Shown one piece after another: positions 5,747 to 6,870 of a stretch of 6,870 bases of DNA. The notes under the pieces were generated by a model. It was not told where the DNA came from and made no database searches. It saw only the letters and a list, made by a program, of their open reading frames with translations. Location: positions 1-6,870 of the forward strand of contig JAHWIK010000018.1 of the NCBI GenBank assembly GCA_019322485.1, read 5' to 3'. Source of the DNA: Candidatus Woesearchaeota archaeon (lineage in GTDB: Archaea > Nanobdellota > Nanobdellia > Woesearchaeales > JAHWIC01). Position 1 is the stretch's first letter. Each line of letters opens with the position of its first letter. The position numbers and the translations under genes are program-made.

Positions 5747-6660
5747 TTTATCTTCCCCAACACTAATGCAAGTAATGCTTTCCTTACAGGTATTCCATTG
5801 CCAGCTTGCTGGAAATAGACTGCATTTGGAGTATCATCAAGCTCTGGGCTTATCTCCCCTACGCGAGGCAGAGGATGCATTATCTTGACGTCTTTTTTGC
5901 TAATCTTCAACAGGGATTTATCAAGCTGATAAACATTCTTGTATTTTTCATACTCCATCATATCAGGGAATCTTTCTTTTTGTATCCTTGTAACATAGAG
6001 AACATCAAGGTTTTTGGCTACATTTGTCAGGGAGTTTGTTTCATAGTATTTTACTTTCTTTTTATCTAACCCATCGAGGTAGGATTGAGGCATCTTCAAG
6101 GCGTCTGGTGCTATGAAGTACATTGTTGTTTTAAAGTGGCTGAGTGCAATAGCCAGGGAATGGACAGTTCTTCCATACTTTAAGTCACCCAGGAAACCTA
6201 TGTTCAGGCCTTCAAGCTTTCCTTTGTTCTTTTGTATAGTATATAAGTCCAGTAAAGTCTGAGTAGGGTGCTGGTTTGCACCATCGCCAGCATTAATAAC
6301 AGGAATAGTTGCTGATTCTGCAGCTAACCTTGCTGCACCTTCTGTTGGATGGCGCTGTACAATAACATCTGCATACTGGTCAGCCATCTTTATAGTGTCC
6401 CACAAGGTTTCACCCTTTTTAATTGAGCTTACACCTGGCTCTGCAAACCCCACAACACTTCCGCCTAACCTGTTCATAGCTGTCTCAAAACTTAGCCTTG
6501 TCCTGGTAGATGGCTCAAAGAACAGTGTTGCGAGAACCTTGCCTTTTAAGAGATTAGGATAAGGAGCCTTATCCATTTTCTTTGCAATCTTTAATACATA
6601 AAGAAGTTCCTCTTTAGAAAAGTCCCTGATTGAGATAATATCTCGTCCTTTAAAGTTCAT
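5743..6660 (-). CDS. pyrB: Aspartate carbamoyltransferase catalytic subunit
   Basis: Condenses carbamoyl phosphate with aspartate, the committed step of pyrimidine synthesis. The 305-residue length is typical. The carbamoyl-phosphate motif is FFEPSTRTRLSFE (47-59, Ser51-Thr52-Arg53-Thr54). The loop VSSIKKGETLWDT (77-89) supplies the Ser/Lys that reach into the adjacent active site. GDGANQHPTQTLLDL (125-139) carries His131. GDLKYGRTVHSL (158-169) carries Arg164. VTRIQ (223-227) gives the aspartate-binding Arg225 and Gln227. MHPLPRVGEI (261-270) and YFQQAGNGIPVRKALL complete the site. The ATG at 6660 follows a G-rich SD-like run at 6-nt spacing. The gap to carB is 48 nt and contains a TATA box, so pyrB may begin its own transcript as well as being read from carB. 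Confidence 0.97.
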   Translation of the reverse strand: MNFKGRDIISIRDFSKEELLYVLKIAKKMDKAPYPNLLKGKVLATLFFEPSTRTRLSFETAMNRLGGSVVGFAEPGVSSIKKGETLWDTIKMADQYADVIVQRHPTEGAARLAAESATIPVINAGDGANQHPTQTLLDLYTIQKNKGKLEGLNIGFLGDLKYGRTVHSLAIALSHFKTTMYFIAPDALKMPQSYLDGLDKKKVKYYETNSLTNVAKNLDVLYVTRIQKERFPDMMEYEKYKNVYQLDKSLLKISKKDVKIMHPLPRVGEISPELDDTPNAVYFQQAGNGIPVRKALLALVLGKIK

Positions 6661-6666
6661 GTAAAA

Positions 6667-6674
6667 CCCCCCTT
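6667..6674 (-). promoter_or_regulatory. SD-like sequence of pyrB
   Basis: Minus-strand AAGGGGGG ends 6 nt before the pyrB ATG. It is an atypical, very G-rich SD, but its spacing is right and it supports the chosen start. Confidence 0.55.
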
Positions 6675-6689
6675 TTCAATCGTGTTTAG

Positions 6690-6710
6690 AGATTTATTAT
6701 TTATAAATCT
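6690..6710 (-). promoter_or_regulatory. TATA box within a perfect inverted repeat; candidate pyrB promoter/operator
   Basis: AGATTTAT (6690-6697) and ATAAATCT (6703-6710) are perfect inverted repeats around a 5-nt AT spacer. The element contains TTTATAAA (6700-6707), a good archaeal TATA box. Transcription would start near 6677, leaving a leader of about 17 nt that includes the pyrB SD. The palindrome overlaps the carB stop codon. Symmetry covering the TATA box would suit a dimeric repressor, but AT-rich palindromes also arise by chance, so the operator role is only inferred. Confidence 0.5.
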
Positions 6711-6870
6711 ATTGGTTTTGGTCATATTCATCCCAGCTTTTCACCTTTAGGTCTTCCACTTTGTATTTTAGTATGGAATCGACAAAAAGCTTTGCAATCT
6801 GCAGGTTTGTAAGCAGAGGGATGGCAAAGTCAACAGCTTTCCTTCTTATTGTGTACTCATCCTCAAGCTG
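6709..6870 (-). CDS. carB: Carbamoyl-phosphate synthase large subunit, C-terminal fragment
   Basis: The reverse strand is open from the window edge to a TAG at 6711-6709, giving 53 residues that begin QLEDEYTIRRKAVDFAIPLL and end SWDEYDQNQ. The pattern Y-x-I-R-R-x-A-V-D-F, then P-L-L-T-N-L-Q-x-A-x-x-F, matches the end of the CarB C-terminal (MGS-like, allosteric) domain, which binds effectors such as UMP in known enzymes. CarB makes carbamoyl phosphate, the substrate of PyrB encoded next. The bulk of this gene lies upstream, outside the window. It is in the same direction as, and 48 nt before, pyrB. Confidence 0.88.
   Translation of the reverse strand, partial: QLEDEYTIRRKAVDFAIPLLTNLQIAKLFVDSILKYKVEDLKVKSWDEYDQNQ

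Noticed and set aside
1..6870. CRISPR array, insertion sequence or transposase
   Set aside because: No regularly spaced direct repeats, transposase-like frames or paired terminal repeats were seen. The only repeats are the local hairpins described.

Overview
The window holds most of a de novo pyrimidine (UMP) biosynthesis operon from what looks like an archaeon. Every gene recognised is on the minus strand, so transcription runs from high to low coordinates. In transcript order they are: the C-terminal end of carB (cut by the window edge), pyrB and pyrI (aspartate carbamoyltransferase catalytic and regulatory chains), pyrD (class 1B dihydroorotate dehydrogenase), pyrK (its FAD/[2Fe-2S] partner), pyrC (dihydroorotase), pyrE (orotate phosphoribosyltransferase), pyrF (OMP decarboxylase), a DEDD-type RNase H-like exonuclease, and the start of a small YkgJ-like cysteine-cluster protein. 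The visible genes cover every step from carbamoyl phosphate and aspartate to UMP, plus the end of the carbamoyl-phosphate synthase large subunit. carA would lie outside the window.

An archaeal origin is inferred from several things. There is a TATA box about 26 nt before the expected pyrB start of transcription. The PyrK has a short, archaeal-looking cysteine cluster. PyrF has an archaeal-style C-terminal half, and PyrB is paired with PyrI. The moderate-to-low GC, tight gene packing and the two downstream genes would fit a DPANN lineage such as Woesearchaeota, but the sequence alone does not prove this.

Packing is very tight. pyrB/pyrI, pyrK/pyrC, pyrE/pyrF and pyrF/exonuclease each overlap by 4 nt (ATGA), which suggests translational coupling. 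pyrE has a strong Shine-Dalgarno (SD) sequence overlapping the pyrC stop. A TATA box inside a perfect 8-bp inverted repeat lies at the carB/pyrB junction.

The only sizeable gap is the roughly 184 nt between pyrD and pyrK, and it is the most unusual part of the window. It contains three hairpins placed end to end with no linkers (4220-4255, 4255-4303, 4303-4338). A further weak stem closes them, giving a cloverleaf-like fold. One loop carries GGAGGTG on the transcript strand and CACCTCC on the other. Several stem pairs are G-U only when read on the plus strand, so an antisense or independent small RNA is possible. pyrD, next to this element, uses visibly more A/T-ending codons than its neighbours. 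PyrF has an altered spacing in its catalytic Asp/Lys/Asp motif.
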